Below, one piece after another: positions 8,457-20,243 of a DNA stretch of 64,000 nt (within the stretch, counting starts at the first letter, position 1; every line of letters starts with the position of its first letter). This DNA comes from Acanthosoma haemorrhoidale. Taxonomy: Eukaryota; Arthropoda; Insecta; Hemiptera; Acanthosomatidae. The DNA lies in the NCBI GenBank assembly GCA_930367205.1, contig OV884013.1, forward strand, positions 87,545,333 through 87,609,332. The letters are read 5' to 3'. The position numbers and the translations under genes are program-made. The notes under the pieces were generated by a model, which worked only from the letters and a program-made list of their open reading frames with translations, was not told the origin of the DNA and did no database searches.

Positions 8457-9541
8457 GATTCGGGTATTTTGGGAATAGGGACCCATGTTTTTAATCATTC
8501 CTCTAGTCTATTATCTGTAAATGAAAGGTTCGGGGAAAGTGATTAGTAAAATATGTTGTAGTGTTTGGACATATTTATTCTGGTGGCCAAAACTTTATGT
8601 CATTTATTAATTGATTGAACAAATTATTTCCGCTATTTCTGTTCCACCATAAAAATTCACACAAATATGAATCTATAAAACTTCTTCTTGTACCATGTTA
8701 TTTTTTGTTTCTTGCCTTTGCTTGTGCCCATAACGATTCAATTCGTTGTGTATGGCTATCTGTGGTGGGATCTACGAAATGTTGTGAATGATTCACAGTA
8801 CAATGCTGTTAATTCATTCCTGGTATGTTAATAATGCGGGTGTAGGATGCCCACATGTCAGCTATAATGGATGCACCGAGGTGAATACATTCTGATATTG
8901 TTTTGTTTGTATTCTGATAGTATTTCCGATGTACGGTCATGCACGCAATACATGAAGCTATGGTTATCTTCCCGATTAAGACCTCCGAAGACCCATTGAT
9001 TAGGATAAATTCTACCCACGTGATTTTTGCGCCGAGAAAAGCTCGATTCTTCTATCTCAACTGTTTTTAGCTTGTGCTGTTGAATTTTTTTTAATAAATG
9101 ATCTGGGTAAACTTCTCGAAACATATTTTTCCAATCTGTAATAGTATCGGTTTCTTATCCTAGTTCCTATTGACAAAATTTAGTAGATGTATATTCTTTT
9201 ATCCAGCAGTATTGCAAAATAACAAATTTATTAAATGGCAAATTACTGTTTTCCAAAAATTTTCCTTTTCTCAATCCAGTGGTTTCTTTGTAGCCTCTCA
9301 CGTTGCATCTCCATTTATCCTTTTCGCTATAAATTAAATAACAGCATGTTTCCCTTCATGATCACAAACCTAAAATAAAATATTATCAGGTACCAAGGTT
9401 CACTAAGACTGGTCAAAGTAAACTTAAATATAGATAAAAACATTACAGGAAAGGTCAAAGGTGGCGAAATAACCAAAACAATGCTAGATATCAGTGGAGT
9501 CCCTATTCCCAAAAAGACCCGAACACCCTCCCCCAATAATA
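8457..9541 (-). mobile_element. Merlin DNA transposon, near full length, inactive
   Basis: This is an element of about 1.1 kb bounded by related inverted repeats of about 35 bp. The low end at 8457-8490 reads GATTCGGGTATTTTGGGAAT then AGGGACCC; the high end at 9497-9541 reads, on the minus strand, GTTCGGGTCTTTTTGGGAAT then AGGGACTCC. Inside, on the minus strand, lie all parts of an ISXO2/IS1595-type DDE transposase, the eukaryotic form of which defines Merlin. A target duplication of 8-9 bp is expected for Merlin; only a partial AATAA match is seen at the flanks. Confidence 0.8.
8745..9330 (-). pseudogene. Merlin transposase, broken by stops and a frameshift
   Basis: Read from 9330 down: N-terminal ribbon-like block DKWRCNVRGYKETTGLRKG; LPFNKFVILQYCWIKEYTST; TITDWKNMFREVYPDHLL; the catalytic first block VEIEESSFSRRKNHVGR; YPNQWVFGGLNREDNHSF; VHDRTSEIL; then, after a +1 frameshift near 8880, GASIIADMWASYTRI and HCTVNHSQHFVDPTTDSHTQ with RIE following. 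The usual EIDES of the family reads EIEES, so the first catalytic aspartate is glutamate here. Two or more stops lie between 9130 and 9230. Dead transposase. Confidence 0.78.
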
Positions 9542-9751
9542 TGGAAAAGGATATCACCCACCGAAGAGATTTACAAGCATTATTTTGATGATGCCACAAT
9601 CAGGCTAAATTCCGTGTGGTATCAGGTGAGATTACCATTTATTGAGGAAGGTAAAAAGTTGCTGGGTGAATCCTATTATAGTACAGCTTCGTATTGGCTG
9701 CGTTCAGGCGTTCGTATGCTTAGGGTTGAGCCCTGTTTCCAGGATTTGTAA
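9542..9751 (+). pseudogene. BEL/Pao pol relic (segment just before RT)
   Basis: The frame reads IIWKRISPTEEIYKHYFDD, then RLNSVWYQVRLPF, then LLGESYYSTASYWLRSG. This is the pattern that precedes the RT in BEL/Pao polyproteins (T/S-E, then G-x-Y-x-V-x-LPF, then LG-S--A---L---ER); the intact element in this window has the matching segment around 59360-59510. About 70 codons survive. It touches the high end of the Merlin element, so Merlin may have inserted into it, though no matching part was found on the other side. Confidence 0.5.
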
Positions 9752-9769
9752 CTGATGATAAAAAAAGTT

Positions 9770-10620
9770 TTGTTATGATAAAATTACAATCTGCCTCATC
9801 GGGCAATAAGTAATTGTGATAAATGTTATCATTCATACCATATTTACAATTTTCATTTCTTGGGAAGTCCCCAACGCTCCTCCGTCAGCCTCATCACTCG
9901 ATAAGCGCCAGCGGATGATGACCAAGAGCGCGAGAGCCACAGACACTCAGGACATGATTGGAGAAACTGACCATTGCCAGGACTTCCACTGTCACGTATT
10001 TATAGCAGGTCACGAGGCCACTGCCGTTCTAGTCTCCGAGGAGGATTATAGGGATGAATGGTGCAGTGCAAGGGATGAGTTCAAGAATGTAGGGTATATT
10101 AAGATCATTATGAAGGTTTTTGTTTCTGGCGTAATGAGGGGCATTTACTATTGTTCTCAGGACTTTTGATTGAAAGGATTGGATGAGCTTGATGTTCGAT
10201 TTTTTTGCTGTCCCCCATATCTCTATTCCGTATGTCCAGATTGGTTTAAGTATAACTTTGTAAATTAGTAATTTGTTTTCTATTGAGAGATGAGATGTCC
10301 TTTGAAGTAGTCTGTGCCGTGGTCCAAAGCGTCTGTTTAGTTCTTGTCTTTTTAGCCTCGTATGTGGGTTCCAGATCAGCTGTTTGTCGAAATTCCTTAT
10401 TAACTTTAATCCATCATTGGTTGCACCAATGCTCAATCTCATCAAGGTGTTTTTGAAGGTTGTGGGATGCTATATCGGGGTCTGAGAGGTATGACAAGAT
10501 TGCAGTGTCATCTGCATACGTGGCCAAGGTGGTGGAAGGTATAGGTGGTAGAGGGGACATCGGCGATGTATAGGTTATAGAGGATGGGACCCAGGACACT
10601 TCCCTGTAGAACTGCTGCTT
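9770..10620 (-). mobile_element. LINE C1: jockey-like LINE 3' end, decayed
   Basis: On the minus strand from 10620: LQGSVLGPILYNLYIADVP, TLATYADDTAILSYL, LQKHLDEIEHWCNQ, then (after a deletion that removed the YLGL block) QLIWNPHTRLKRQELNRRF, KLLIYKVILKPIWTYGIEIW, and HYARNKNLHNDLNIPYI, typical of jockey elements. The 3' UTR runs to about 9770 and is shared with the copy at 44986-45358, which has about 60 bp more in the middle. Frameshifts and deletions make it inactive. Confidence 0.82.
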
Positions 10621-11698
10621 TTATGGGATAGTAATTAGAATGGACTTGTAACTAAAGTAAACATGGTGTTTATAGAAGAATCGTTCCCTTCTTATTTCAA
10701 AGCTCATCGTGGGGTGTACAAAAGACGTGGGTATTGTTCCTAAATAGAGTGGTTTTCAAAACCATAGGCACTTGTGTTTGAATTCAATTTTGTTTGAAGT
10801 ACCAAACATGTTGGGTTTTCTCTCTGTAGTCTTAAATTTATTCATAAGTTACTCATTTTATTTATTTACATTTTAGAATTTTTGTGAGCTTAAAGGAGAG
10901 GCTATATTTTTCAACATGTACTGGGCAGTCGTTTATTACCTGTTTGTTCAAAAAGTGCCTGTAACAATTATCCATTCGATACAAAGTTTGAAGGTATATT
11001 CTACAACACCCCGATTTATGCCACACAGGTTTTAGTTATAATATAACATGAAGTACGCAAAAAAGAATTAAACATTGAAGTCGATCGCTTGTATCTTGAC
11101 TAAATTTTCTCAGACTTATAGTTTTGATATCACAGCTCAGAAGCACTCATAAGATTGGCCGAGGAGTTAGAAAATACAACGGATAATGCCTATTGGAAAT
11201 AAAATTGTAATGAGTTTGGTCACTAAATGTTCCGTTCTATAACGAATGTATATTTGAAATATACATCTTAGTGAGGACCTTCCGCTATGCGTTTATCATA
11301 GGTGCCGTTCGTTTGATTGAGAATGGTTCTTAGCATTGGGTCTTACAATGTATCAAGATTCTCCTCTGGAATGCACGAAGTTTCGTTCATACATTGAATA
11401 AATATAACTTACCTCTTTACTACTGTTTACGAACCTCTATGGAAAATTCTTATAACATGTCATGACAAGCTGTCAAATGTGATAACCTGAAACTTTTTTT
11501 TTTATATTATTTTTTAATTATATTTATGGGAGTTGATAACGATGAAGTCACGGATGTATGATTTTTATCATAAATTAATCTACTCTTATCACATGTGGAT
11601 TGACTACAGTTGTATTTACCCCTGAAACATTAGACATACAAATATTACACTTTTGAATATTTTGCTGTAATTTGAGTTATACATAGGATATTTTAGCA
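10621..11698. other. upstream region of the mannose-6-phosphate isomerase gene
   Basis: AT-rich DNA without recognised genes or repeats. It should contain the promoter of the isomerase gene, but I cannot point to a reliable TATA box, initiator or 5' exon. A possible acceptor AG at 11695-11696, just before the ATG, leaves room for a 5' untranslated or coding exon upstream. Confidence 0.4.
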
Positions 11699-12007
11699 AT
11701 GGAAATAGTTGGCCATTTGCAGACTTATGAATGGGGCAAGCATGGCGAAGATAGCTTAGTAGCCCAATTACAAGCAAGTAATGTAGGCTTTAAAATTGAC
11801 AATTCTACTCCATATGCTGAGTTATGGATGGGTGTTCATAAAAGTGGTGAAGCTATAGTTAAAGATAGCATGCAGCTACTGTCTGAATATTTAAGACAGA
11901 ATAGTACCAGGTATAGAGGTGGTTTGAATATTGAACAATCTTTACCTTTTTTATTTAAAGTGTTATCTGTCAACAAAGCTCTTTCAATTCAATGTCATCC
12001 TAATAAG
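11699..12007 (+). CDS. Mpi: Mpi exon 1
   Basis: Residues 1-103, phase 0 end, donor AAG|GTTAGT. Holds YEWGKHG, PYAELWMGVH and the first two zinc ligands in SIQCHPNK. The ATG at 11699 gives an N-terminus about six residues shorter than human MPI. It is preceded by TTTTAGCA, so an upstream coding exon is possible but not needed. Confidence 0.92.
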
Positions 12008-15000
12008 GTTAGTTATTACATGTTTCTGTAATAATTTTATGGTCCTTATACATTTGAATTATTTTTATGAATAAAATGTGTATATTAATTTGATTTAATG
12101 TCTGCTACTTGCACTTTCGAATTCCACCCTCCAACTTAAAGGATCGGAGGAAAAAGCTTGTCTTATTTGCAATAAGAATTTTTTTCCCATTCTTCCACTG
12201 TACAGTTACTACAAGCAACTTCTTGTCTCTCTCTATTCCCTCACAGTACTTCCCCTTGCCATGTATTCCTATAATAATTCCCCCAGTTGAGTCCTGTGGG
12301 GGTGAGAATCCGAACAATCACCCTTTGTGGAACCAAACCAGATCCTCCTGAGTCTCTTAGCAATAGTGGAAGGCCTTTCTATCATTTATTCTTGAAATAT
12401 TTAACAATCTAAACATATGCCTGGCTCCTTCCATATTCCAGCATAATGACTGTACATGTTGCACAAGCAGCACTTAAAACCACAATGTTTAATGAATGAG
12501 ATAATCTGAAATTTAACTGTTTGTGAATAAGATTAAAACAAAAACAATATTATTGGATTACAAAATTTTATTCATAAAAACAAAAATTGTAAACATAACT
12601 AATGAGTGGATTTTTGTTATTCTCTTGATTTGATTATTATTCATTTCTACTTTATTTGAAAGTAATACTAGTACAATAATGATTATATGTTGGTTGATGT
12701 AAGATGTCCCTTTGTCTATTTCAGTTTTGTATTGTTTAAAGCCATTGATAAATTCATTCAAAAGAAAAAAATATGCCTCATCTTATAAAATTACATTTAT
12801 CATGCAAATAAACCAACACATGTTTATATTTTCAGTCGCAGGCCATGGACTTGTTCAAAAAGATGCCTGCTGTTTATAAAGATGGTAATCACAAACCAGA
12901 GATGACTATAGCTCTTTCAGAATTCGAATTAATGTCTGGGTTCCGCCCTGTAAACGAAATTCAGACTTTTCTAAAAGGTAAAAGGTTTTATAAATAGCTG
13001 ATATGTTTCTGCTTCCTGATGTAACTAACATAAGATTTTTTTTTAATTTTTGATGTTTTAAATGATAAATTAAAATAATATGATATGTTATGAATTTAAG
13101 ATTCTATCCTGAAAGTTAGGTTATAGCCTTTTATCTTTTTTTTATCTTTAATTGAAACATTTAAAAATAGAATTTTCAATTTTAGCAACCCTTTGTTTAA
13201 TAATTTAATCATCACCCTTATGTACTCCCATTTAGGATGGAAATTCCTATTGGGAGTTACCCTCTCCTATTTATTGAAGTGAAATAAAATCACTCTACCT
13301 ATGAATCTTCATATCATGAATATATGAAGGAATTACTCTAACTATGAACCCGGTATGGGATGTCAATCTCAGAAAGGGAAGAAAAAAAGGGTTACCCTAA
13401 CTACTATGCCATATGAAAGCCCCAGTTACTCTTTGTAGCTCATATTTATTAATCTGTTGTTATACAGGTATGAGTAATGCATTCAATTGAAGAGCCTCTC
13501 TACTAATCTTTCAAGCTTGTGAAATAATAATGAGGTTGCACCAATGTCATAGCAATTTCATAATGTATTTTATAAATTTAATGTTCAGGTTTGTAGATGG
13601 ATTATTGGATTCTATCCACCTTTGGTGTATTAGAAAAAAAAAAATCAAGAGTTACTTAACAGGTTAATACTAATTATTATTTTTTATATTTTGACAGAAG
13701 TTCCTGAGTTGGAGATGATTATCTCCAAACAATTATTAGAGGATTATATTAATGAACCAACTGATGAACATTTAAAGCAAATATTGCAACATTGGTTAAC
13801 AAAGACTGAAAGTGATATGGCACCTGCTATAAAAATTTTTTTAGAAAGGTGTAAAAACCAAGGTACTTCAGTTCTTTTCTTCAGTTGTTTTCTAGTCAAA
13901 CTTTTTTTTTTTTATTGTTTTTCAGAATGGAAAACCCTCCAACATAGAAAATACATACAATACGTTAATCGTATTTTAGTTTACAATGAAATTATACATA
14001 GATATAAAGAAAACAGTAATAAACATAATATAGTAATAATTTTACCGATTAAATTAACAGTGGATGAAGAATAATAAACTAAGTCTATTTAAATATACTA
14101 AAAAATAAACAAATCATATAAAGTTAATTACAATGCTGATAAAGAAAAATTTGTAATTCCTGGATGATTTCTACAAGCTCATGAACTCCCAAGCATGATG
14201 TTCTAGTCACTAGAACTCATAAAAAATACATTATGAAGAAAATCCCTGTATGTATCTCAGTATTAAATGCTTTTTATTTGCTGGCCAAGTATCTTGCTGA
14301 AGTATTATTAACTTACCCTTTGACCCATCAAGTCATGTAAATTAAATAATCATAGTCTTTTTCACGCATTTATAATCTACTCTAGATATGGCCATTGAGG
14401 TTATGAGTCAATTGATAGGTATTTAGTTGTTGACTAAGGTACTGGAGTGTAATGATCAGGAAGGTATCATCAAATGCTGCTAATTCATCTGCAGCAATCT
14501 CTAACCAATCATTGCGACCCTTGACCCAGTTCAGTTTGATAGTAAGCCCCTTTAGTTAATCATTAATTGCAAAATTTTGACATAGAACTATGGCATGACA
14601 CTGCCAGTTTAATGACCACTTCTCTGCATTTCAGCATCAGTGTTACATTACATACAAATGTGAGGAGTACCATGTTTATCTTCAAGACAAAACTTTCAGA
14701 ATTTTTAAATTGTAAATGTTCCTCCTGTAATCGTTTTTAAATTTGTAGTTTGAAGCTGTATTAATCCACTATTGTTAAAGCTATTAGGCATATTACTGCG
14801 TTAAGTGAACATGTGTAAAGTTTTTATTCTAAATATCTAAATCTGAAGTAATTGGTTTCTCAGTGACGTACCAATATTATTTAATGAGTATTACTGGTAT
14901 AATAATTGAAAGATAATCAAATCAGTGAAATTAATAATAGTTCAAAAACAGTTACCGGGTGAATGTAATAATGTACCGGGTACATTAGTGACTGGGTGAA

Positions 15001-18000
15001 TGTAGTATACCCTATTGACTAAAGCATACCAACAGCAAACAAAATCAACACTGTAAATATATTTAATTTGTTTTATTTATAATAAATTCAAGTTTTCAAT
15101 TGAGAGTAAAGAACTAACCTGAGACATTAGCCTTTAATTACATAAATAATAAATAAATTTTTGTCAAACATAGCTATTTTTCTTAAATTAAAGTCATATT
15201 TTAGCTCAAATTTTATCAACCAAAGGATAATCAAGACAATAAAAATTGATTCTTCCTAAATATACCTGTGCTAAGGAGTATAAGCATTGACTAATAACAC
15301 AATAACTTACAGAAATAACACTTGAATCGTTCACAGAGGACTAAACTGTTGTGTCAGAACCATCATTTGCATATTTACATTTAAGAATAATTTCTTATAA
15401 TTCCACAAGTTCTTCATGTTTTGAGATACACTCTTGAGATTTTGGGTATGGCAGAAAACTGATAGTCATAAATTATTTTAATCATTTGATGGATTGGGAC
15501 CATAATTATCTGAGTACTTAAAATAATTGATTTTTATTGTTTGTCTTTTTAGCTCAAGAGACTCAAAGACGATACCTTTATCCAATAATAAAGCGATTAT
15601 TCAATTGGTACTCAAATGATGTTGGAGTATTTATGCCATTTTTCTTAAATTTCTTCACACTTCAACCTGGCGAGTGTATTTTCATTGCTCCTGGAGTCCC
15701 CCATGCCTATGTCCAAGGAGGTTGGTGATAAATTATTTTGTAATTAATTACTTATATGCATATTATTTTAATCAAATTGAATTTTATTTAAGAGCTAATA
15801 TGTAGTTAGATAGAAAATCTAGAAAACGTATTGTTAAGACCTTAGGTGTGTGAACAGTTTTCAAGGGTTAATTGAGGAGAAAACCAAATATGTATGGTGG
15901 GGGATGGTCATGTAGGTGGCCAATAAATATCAGCTGATGCTAGGTAAAGGGGTCACGCATTGTAATGCGAAGGTGAGCCCATCACCTAGTCCTGTTGCAT
16001 TGCATTAATTACTAACCATTAAAAGATCATGTCAGTTTAAGGATAAGAACTCCTTAAAATGCATCTAATGAAGTAAAAAAAGCCACCCACAGCTATATTA
16101 TATTCTTGTTTATAATTTATAATTTTTAAAAAATATTGGAAATAGGGGTTAAGGGTAAAAAAAAAAAAGAAGTAGTTTCCAGACCTCTTCACACAATACA
16201 GGCTTGAGGGTGGGAGTCAGGATGTAAGATAGAAGGATATAAGCTTACAATTTGACAATATTTGAATTTTCATTTTTTTAAATAAAAATTTATATTAAAT
16301 ATTGTTGTTAATTTCTTAGGTCAAAATATATTTATTTTATTGAAGTCATTAAACTGGAAATGCTAAGTTTTATTAGTTAGATAAATAAGAATTAAACACA
16401 AAAGTCATTATAATTGATTCACGTGCAAAAGCCCGTAACGTAGAAGATCGATTACACGCAGTAAAAAAAACCCATGACGTAGAGATCGATAATGTGACCG
16501 GGAAGATCGAGGCAGGAGGAAACATATTTTTAGATATTTTTATCTCTTCCGTCAATAAAATATTGACAGAATTCACATAAATTAGTGATTTCTATCAACA
16601 ATTATTGATGTTGGTGCTGTCTGTTGACAGATGTCTGAACCTTTTTTCTAAATTGAAAATACAAACAAATGATCTTAACACCGAGATTTAAATTATTTTC
16701 TTAAATAAAAATGAACACATATAGATACAAATTTTGCATATAAATATAGATTACAATACTTATTTAAATTCAATTATTCACTTCAGCTCACCACTTTGCA
16801 TGGCATTATTTCTTTTGTTCAATTTCTTAAACTATGTACTCCATATACAAATATATTATTATAATTTTATTAATTTTTTATTTCTATCTGATTAAATTGT
16901 TATCTATTTATCTGAGATTTCAATGGTTCTTGTTAATTATATAGGAAAAACTCTGGTTAAAGAAAAAATACAAGATTTTACAAAATTTACACTAATTTTA
17001 ATTGAATTCCCTCAACAATTTCAATATTCCAATAATTTTATTATTCACCTTTATATTCAACTCCATAATGGCCAGATCCACTATCTCTTATAAATCATTA
17101 TTCTTGCTTCTAATGTCCAACTTGGTTTGCCATGCTTTCAGCAATATCCAGTTCCATCCGCTCAATTCCTTCTTCCTGAACTAAATTCTTCTTTCCAACA
17201 CTGCTTTTCCACGTCCCTGTTCGCTATTCAACACAAATTGTTCATTTCTTTAAACAACAATACATTGCCTCATGCTTTAAACGAAATTTAACTAAAAACG
17301 CTAAACATTCTTCCTCAAGCACAGGATAACCACAACTGCTTTCTCTCTTCCTAGCTGATCCATCACTTTCCCTCCAATTTTCATATTCCCCATTCTTTCC
17401 AATGGCCATTTGCCGCTCTTTTTTAAATTCAAATGTCTTGATAAATTAATTTGACATCAAATATCACAACAATATGTATATGAATATATAAAAATAGTGG
17501 AATATTTTGATAAAGTATGATTTCACAATTTTAGACTGTTTGGAATGTATGGCTTGCTCAGACAATGTTGTCAGATGTGGACTCACACCCAAATTAAAGG
17601 ATATTAATCTTTTAATGGAGATCATTGATTTGAATTCCTACAGTGTTAGTGACCTCAAATTTCAAGGATTAAAAATATCGCCTGGTGATATCATAGTTTA
17701 TAATCCTCCTAATCAAGAATTTGGAATTACAAAAGTAACAGTAAGTATTATATATGCTTACATACAAGCCGGTGAGAATGATAATGGTGTAAGTAAACAA
17801 ATTTCAAAATTAGCTTTATACATAATTTTTGCTATTTTAGCACGAGTCTATTAATTAAAATTGTGAATAAAGTTAAAAGTTTTACCTATCACCAGAAAAA
17901 AACCACACCAATATCAATTTGAACAAAACCAGGTTCCTGTTGAGAAAAAAAGTGGTGTAAGGTATTAAAAATAAACGTTAGTTTGCATTATTGGTATTAT

Positions 18001-19363
18001 TCTCTTATGTTTATTGCAGGAAAACACATTCGTTTCTAATTGAGTTTCAATCTTCCGCTCAGGAAATATCTTCTTGTCTCATCAAACACCTAAGACTTGA
18101 AGCACAATGTAAACAGTTTGTCCAGGTATAAAGTTACACATGCACTGGCCAGAACGGAAACATCAAAATGGGACTGTCACTAATTGTCTGTTGATATCAG
18201 GAGATTCGTTTTTACCCAACGATTCAGATTTTGGGCCCATTGAGTTGTCAGCTAAAGGAGAAGTTATTATACTCCACTGCCATAGTATGATGAAATTACC
18301 AAAGCAAAAGAACAAGTTCACTGTTCATGAAATGAATTGCCACGAGTGTTTTCCTACTACTTTATTGGAAAAAAAATATTACTGGAAGAAAATATGATAA
18401 AAAAAAATTGTAAAGTAAACTGGTTGAAAGTGCAGTGGATAAGATTTTCAGATTTCAAATTTGAAATCAGTGAAAGTGGGAAGACTACTGCAATTACATA
18501 AAATACCCAGGGAGTTGTTATATAAGAATGTGAGACCGATTGGAGATCTGAAAAAAATGAATATGATTGTTCTGCTACCATACATTTCACCAATATCCCA
18601 TAGTTTTTTTTTTTCCAAAACCTTGTCATGACTACTAATATAGCCGGAGAGAATATTGGACCCTCAACCTATTACGAAGAACAAGAAGACTAAATCATTA
18701 ACTAATAAGACTGAAGATTATTTGCTTATGCCTAATACTAATAAACTTAGCCTTTTAAATTTGATTTTCTGGTATCTGATATTATCATTCATGTTTTATG
18801 AAATTTTTTTTGGAATAAAGATTTTGAAATTCATTGGCCTAAATCTTTTAAGCACACCAAAAGTAGTTAATAAAAAATTATAAAATCTTGCACAACTGAT
18901 TTTATTAAACTTCAAAGCTTTAGTGGCTGGATTTGGGACATATTCAATTTTATCTTACTTAGGCAATGTTTAAAAAGAAAATTTATAAAACATTAATTTT
19001 CACAAAATTATGAAACTTGACTTACACTACTACCATTCTCACCGGCTCATATCATATTTGTTAGTTTATTTCATTCTTATTAACTCTATAATAAACTTGA
19101 TTATATATTAATAAATTCATTCTATTTACCTGATGTTTGTTTTGTAGCTTGATACTGGTAAAGTATTCGCAACTGATGGTTATGATTCTTGCTCAATATT
19201 TATTGTATTGAGTGGTAAAGGTGATATGAAGATCAAAGGAGGTGAAAAGAAAACTTTGAAATATAGTTCTATTTTTTTCTTGTTACCAAGTGAAAAAATC
19301 GAGATTACATGTACAACAGGGCCAATGGATCTTTACTTCGCTTACGGAGTCACTTCCATTTAA
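11699..19363 (+). CDS. Mpi: mannose-6-phosphate isomerase, six exons, 401 aa
   Basis: Type I phosphomannose isomerase, a cytosolic zinc enzyme interconverting fructose 6-phosphate and mannose 6-phosphate and so supplying mannose for GDP-mannose, N-glycans and GPI anchors. Exons: 11699-12007, 12836-12977, 13698-13862, 15553-15720, 17535-17740, 19148-19363. All introns are GT-AG and all phases fit, giving 401 residues (human MPI has 423). Zinc ligands known for the family are visible: Gln98 and His100 (SIQCHPNK), Glu125 (NHKPEM) and His256 (VPHAY). The catalytic arginine is Arg275 (VVRCGLTPK). PYAELWMG and CMACSDN are also conserved. It is the only host gene I can support in the window. Confidence 0.95.
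12836..12977 (+). CDS. Mpi: Mpi exon 2
   Basis: Residues 104 to 151 (split codon). Acceptor TTTTCAG|TCG, donor AAAG|GTAAAA. Contains YKDGNHKPEMTIALSEFEL with zinc ligand Glu125, and GFRPVNEI. It is preceded by an 828-bp intron. Confidence 0.92.
13698..13862 (+). CDS. Mpi: Mpi exon 3
   Basis: Residues 151-206. Acceptor TTGACAG|AAG, donor CAAG|GTACTT. This is the helical, poorly conserved domain (ISKQLLEDYINEP to IFLERCKNQ). The chosen donor is the only one nearby that keeps phase with exon 4; an earlier GGTGTAAA at 13848 would break the frame. Confidence 0.88.
15553..15720 (+). CDS. Mpi: Mpi exon 4
   Basis: Residues 206-262. Acceptor TTTTTAG|CTC, donor GGAG|GTTGGT. Contains WYSNDVGVFMPFFLNFFTL, QPGECIFIAPGVPHAYVQGG and the fourth zinc ligand His256. 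Confidence 0.92.
15970..16169 (+). mobile_element. LINE 3' tail in Mpi intron 4
   Basis: The hairpin AAGGTGAGCCCATCACCT at 15970-15987 is followed about 170 bp later by a run of 12 A at 16158-16169, the same arrangement as LINE B1. No RT sequence remains, so this would be a severely 5'-truncated copy in sense orientation within the intron. Its left border is not defined, perhaps near 15840. Confidence 0.5.
17535..17740 (+). CDS. Mpi: Mpi exon 5
   Basis: Residues 262-330. Acceptor ATTTTAG|ACT, donor ACA|GTAAGT. Contains CLECMACSDNVVRCGLTPK with catalytic Arg275. Confidence 0.93.
18040..18600 (+). pseudogene. DUF7869-type transposase-like relic in Mpi intron 5
   Basis: Frame-broken blocks fit a protein family common in arthropod genomes and linked to DNA transposons (the domain called DUF7869 in Pfam, from memory): EISSCLIKHLRLEAQC at 18063, then SYTCTGQNGNIKMGLSLIVC (usually D-CGGQNRN), then in another frame SGDSFLPNDSDFGPIE (usually GHSFLPNDRDFG-IE), and VNWLKVQWIRFSDFKF from 18414. 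At least one frameshift and several stops occur. It is in sense orientation to Mpi but lies wholly within intron 5. Confidence 0.6.
19148..19363 (+). CDS. Mpi: Mpi exon 6 and stop
   Basis: Residues 331-401 and TAA at 19361-19363. Acceptor TTTTGTAG|CTT, phase 0. This is the C-terminal cupin part (IFIVLSGKGDMKI to LYFAYGVTSI). An AATAAA at 19363-19368 overlaps the last base of the stop. Confidence 0.9.
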   Translation, partial: LDTGKVFATDGYDSCSIFIVLSGKGDMKIKGGEKKTLKYSSIFFLLPSEKIEITCTTGPMDLYFAYGVTSI

Positions 19364-19369
19364 ATAAAT

Positions 19370-20236
19370 ATATCTCTTTTCTGAAATTTTGTTTTTATTT
19401 ATTCAATTATAACAATGCAATGAGGTTTCCCTCACTAACAACATATATTTTTTCCTCCAACTAGTCTTGCCTGTTGTGTCTGTGTTCTTTGGATATTTTC
19501 AGGATATTATAGGCCTACCTCTCCTTTGTCTCTCCATTGGAACCCTCTCTACAACTGTTTTTGGAGTCAATTGACATTAATAAATATAATGGAAATCAAA
19601 CAGCTTTCTTTCATCAAGCTATGTTGATATCCCAACAAATTAATCCTCTCAGTTTCTACTTTTTTAACATGTGCAACCAATATAAAAAGTGAAATAACGT
19701 ATAAATATAAAAAAATTAGATTATAAACTGGCTTGTGAAAGTCATGAAAATACTGTATTTTTTTTGAATAATTTGAAACTATTAAGATTAAAATTATTTC
19801 CTGGCCTAAATGATTGTGTGTATTAGTAAAAAAATGCATAATACTACAAACAAAATACTGAACAGACTTATGGCCTCCATTTTCATTTCAGTTGATTGCA
19901 TTTTTAACTGTTCTGTATTTAGCTTATTAGGTATCTTCAAGGATAAAATTACTTTATAATTTGTCAATTTTTGTTTATGGTTAATGTTATGATAACTCAT
20001 AAGTATAAAACGTCAATGATGTGAAACATTATTATTTTCAAATATGTATGTAGTGCATTAACTTGCATAATCAAAGAAAATATTCATCAGACACTTTTTT
20101 TAAAAGAAGGTATGTTCAGAAATTCTTGACCACAAACATTACATAATGATTTTATTTTAAATTAATGAATTTATTTATTATTTTATGTGCTGTCTATGTA
20201 TTTTGAAAATATCTTTTATTTAAATATAATAATTTA
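19370..20236. other. AT-rich intergenic DNA downstream of Mpi
   Basis: AT-rich DNA, nothing recognised. It probably includes the Mpi 3' UTR at its start. Confidence 0.5.
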
Positions 20237-20243
20237 ATTGGGT

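Noticed and set aside
13698..14074. Reading Mpi exon 3 on through 13863 to a stop at 14074
   Set aside because: The donor at 13863 restores phase and homology with exon 4; the extension is AT-rich intron sequence.
16430..16515. Imperfect tandem strings with GTAGA-GATCGAT in Mpi intron 4
   Set aside because: Only two diverged units; too weak to call a repeat or a regulatory array.
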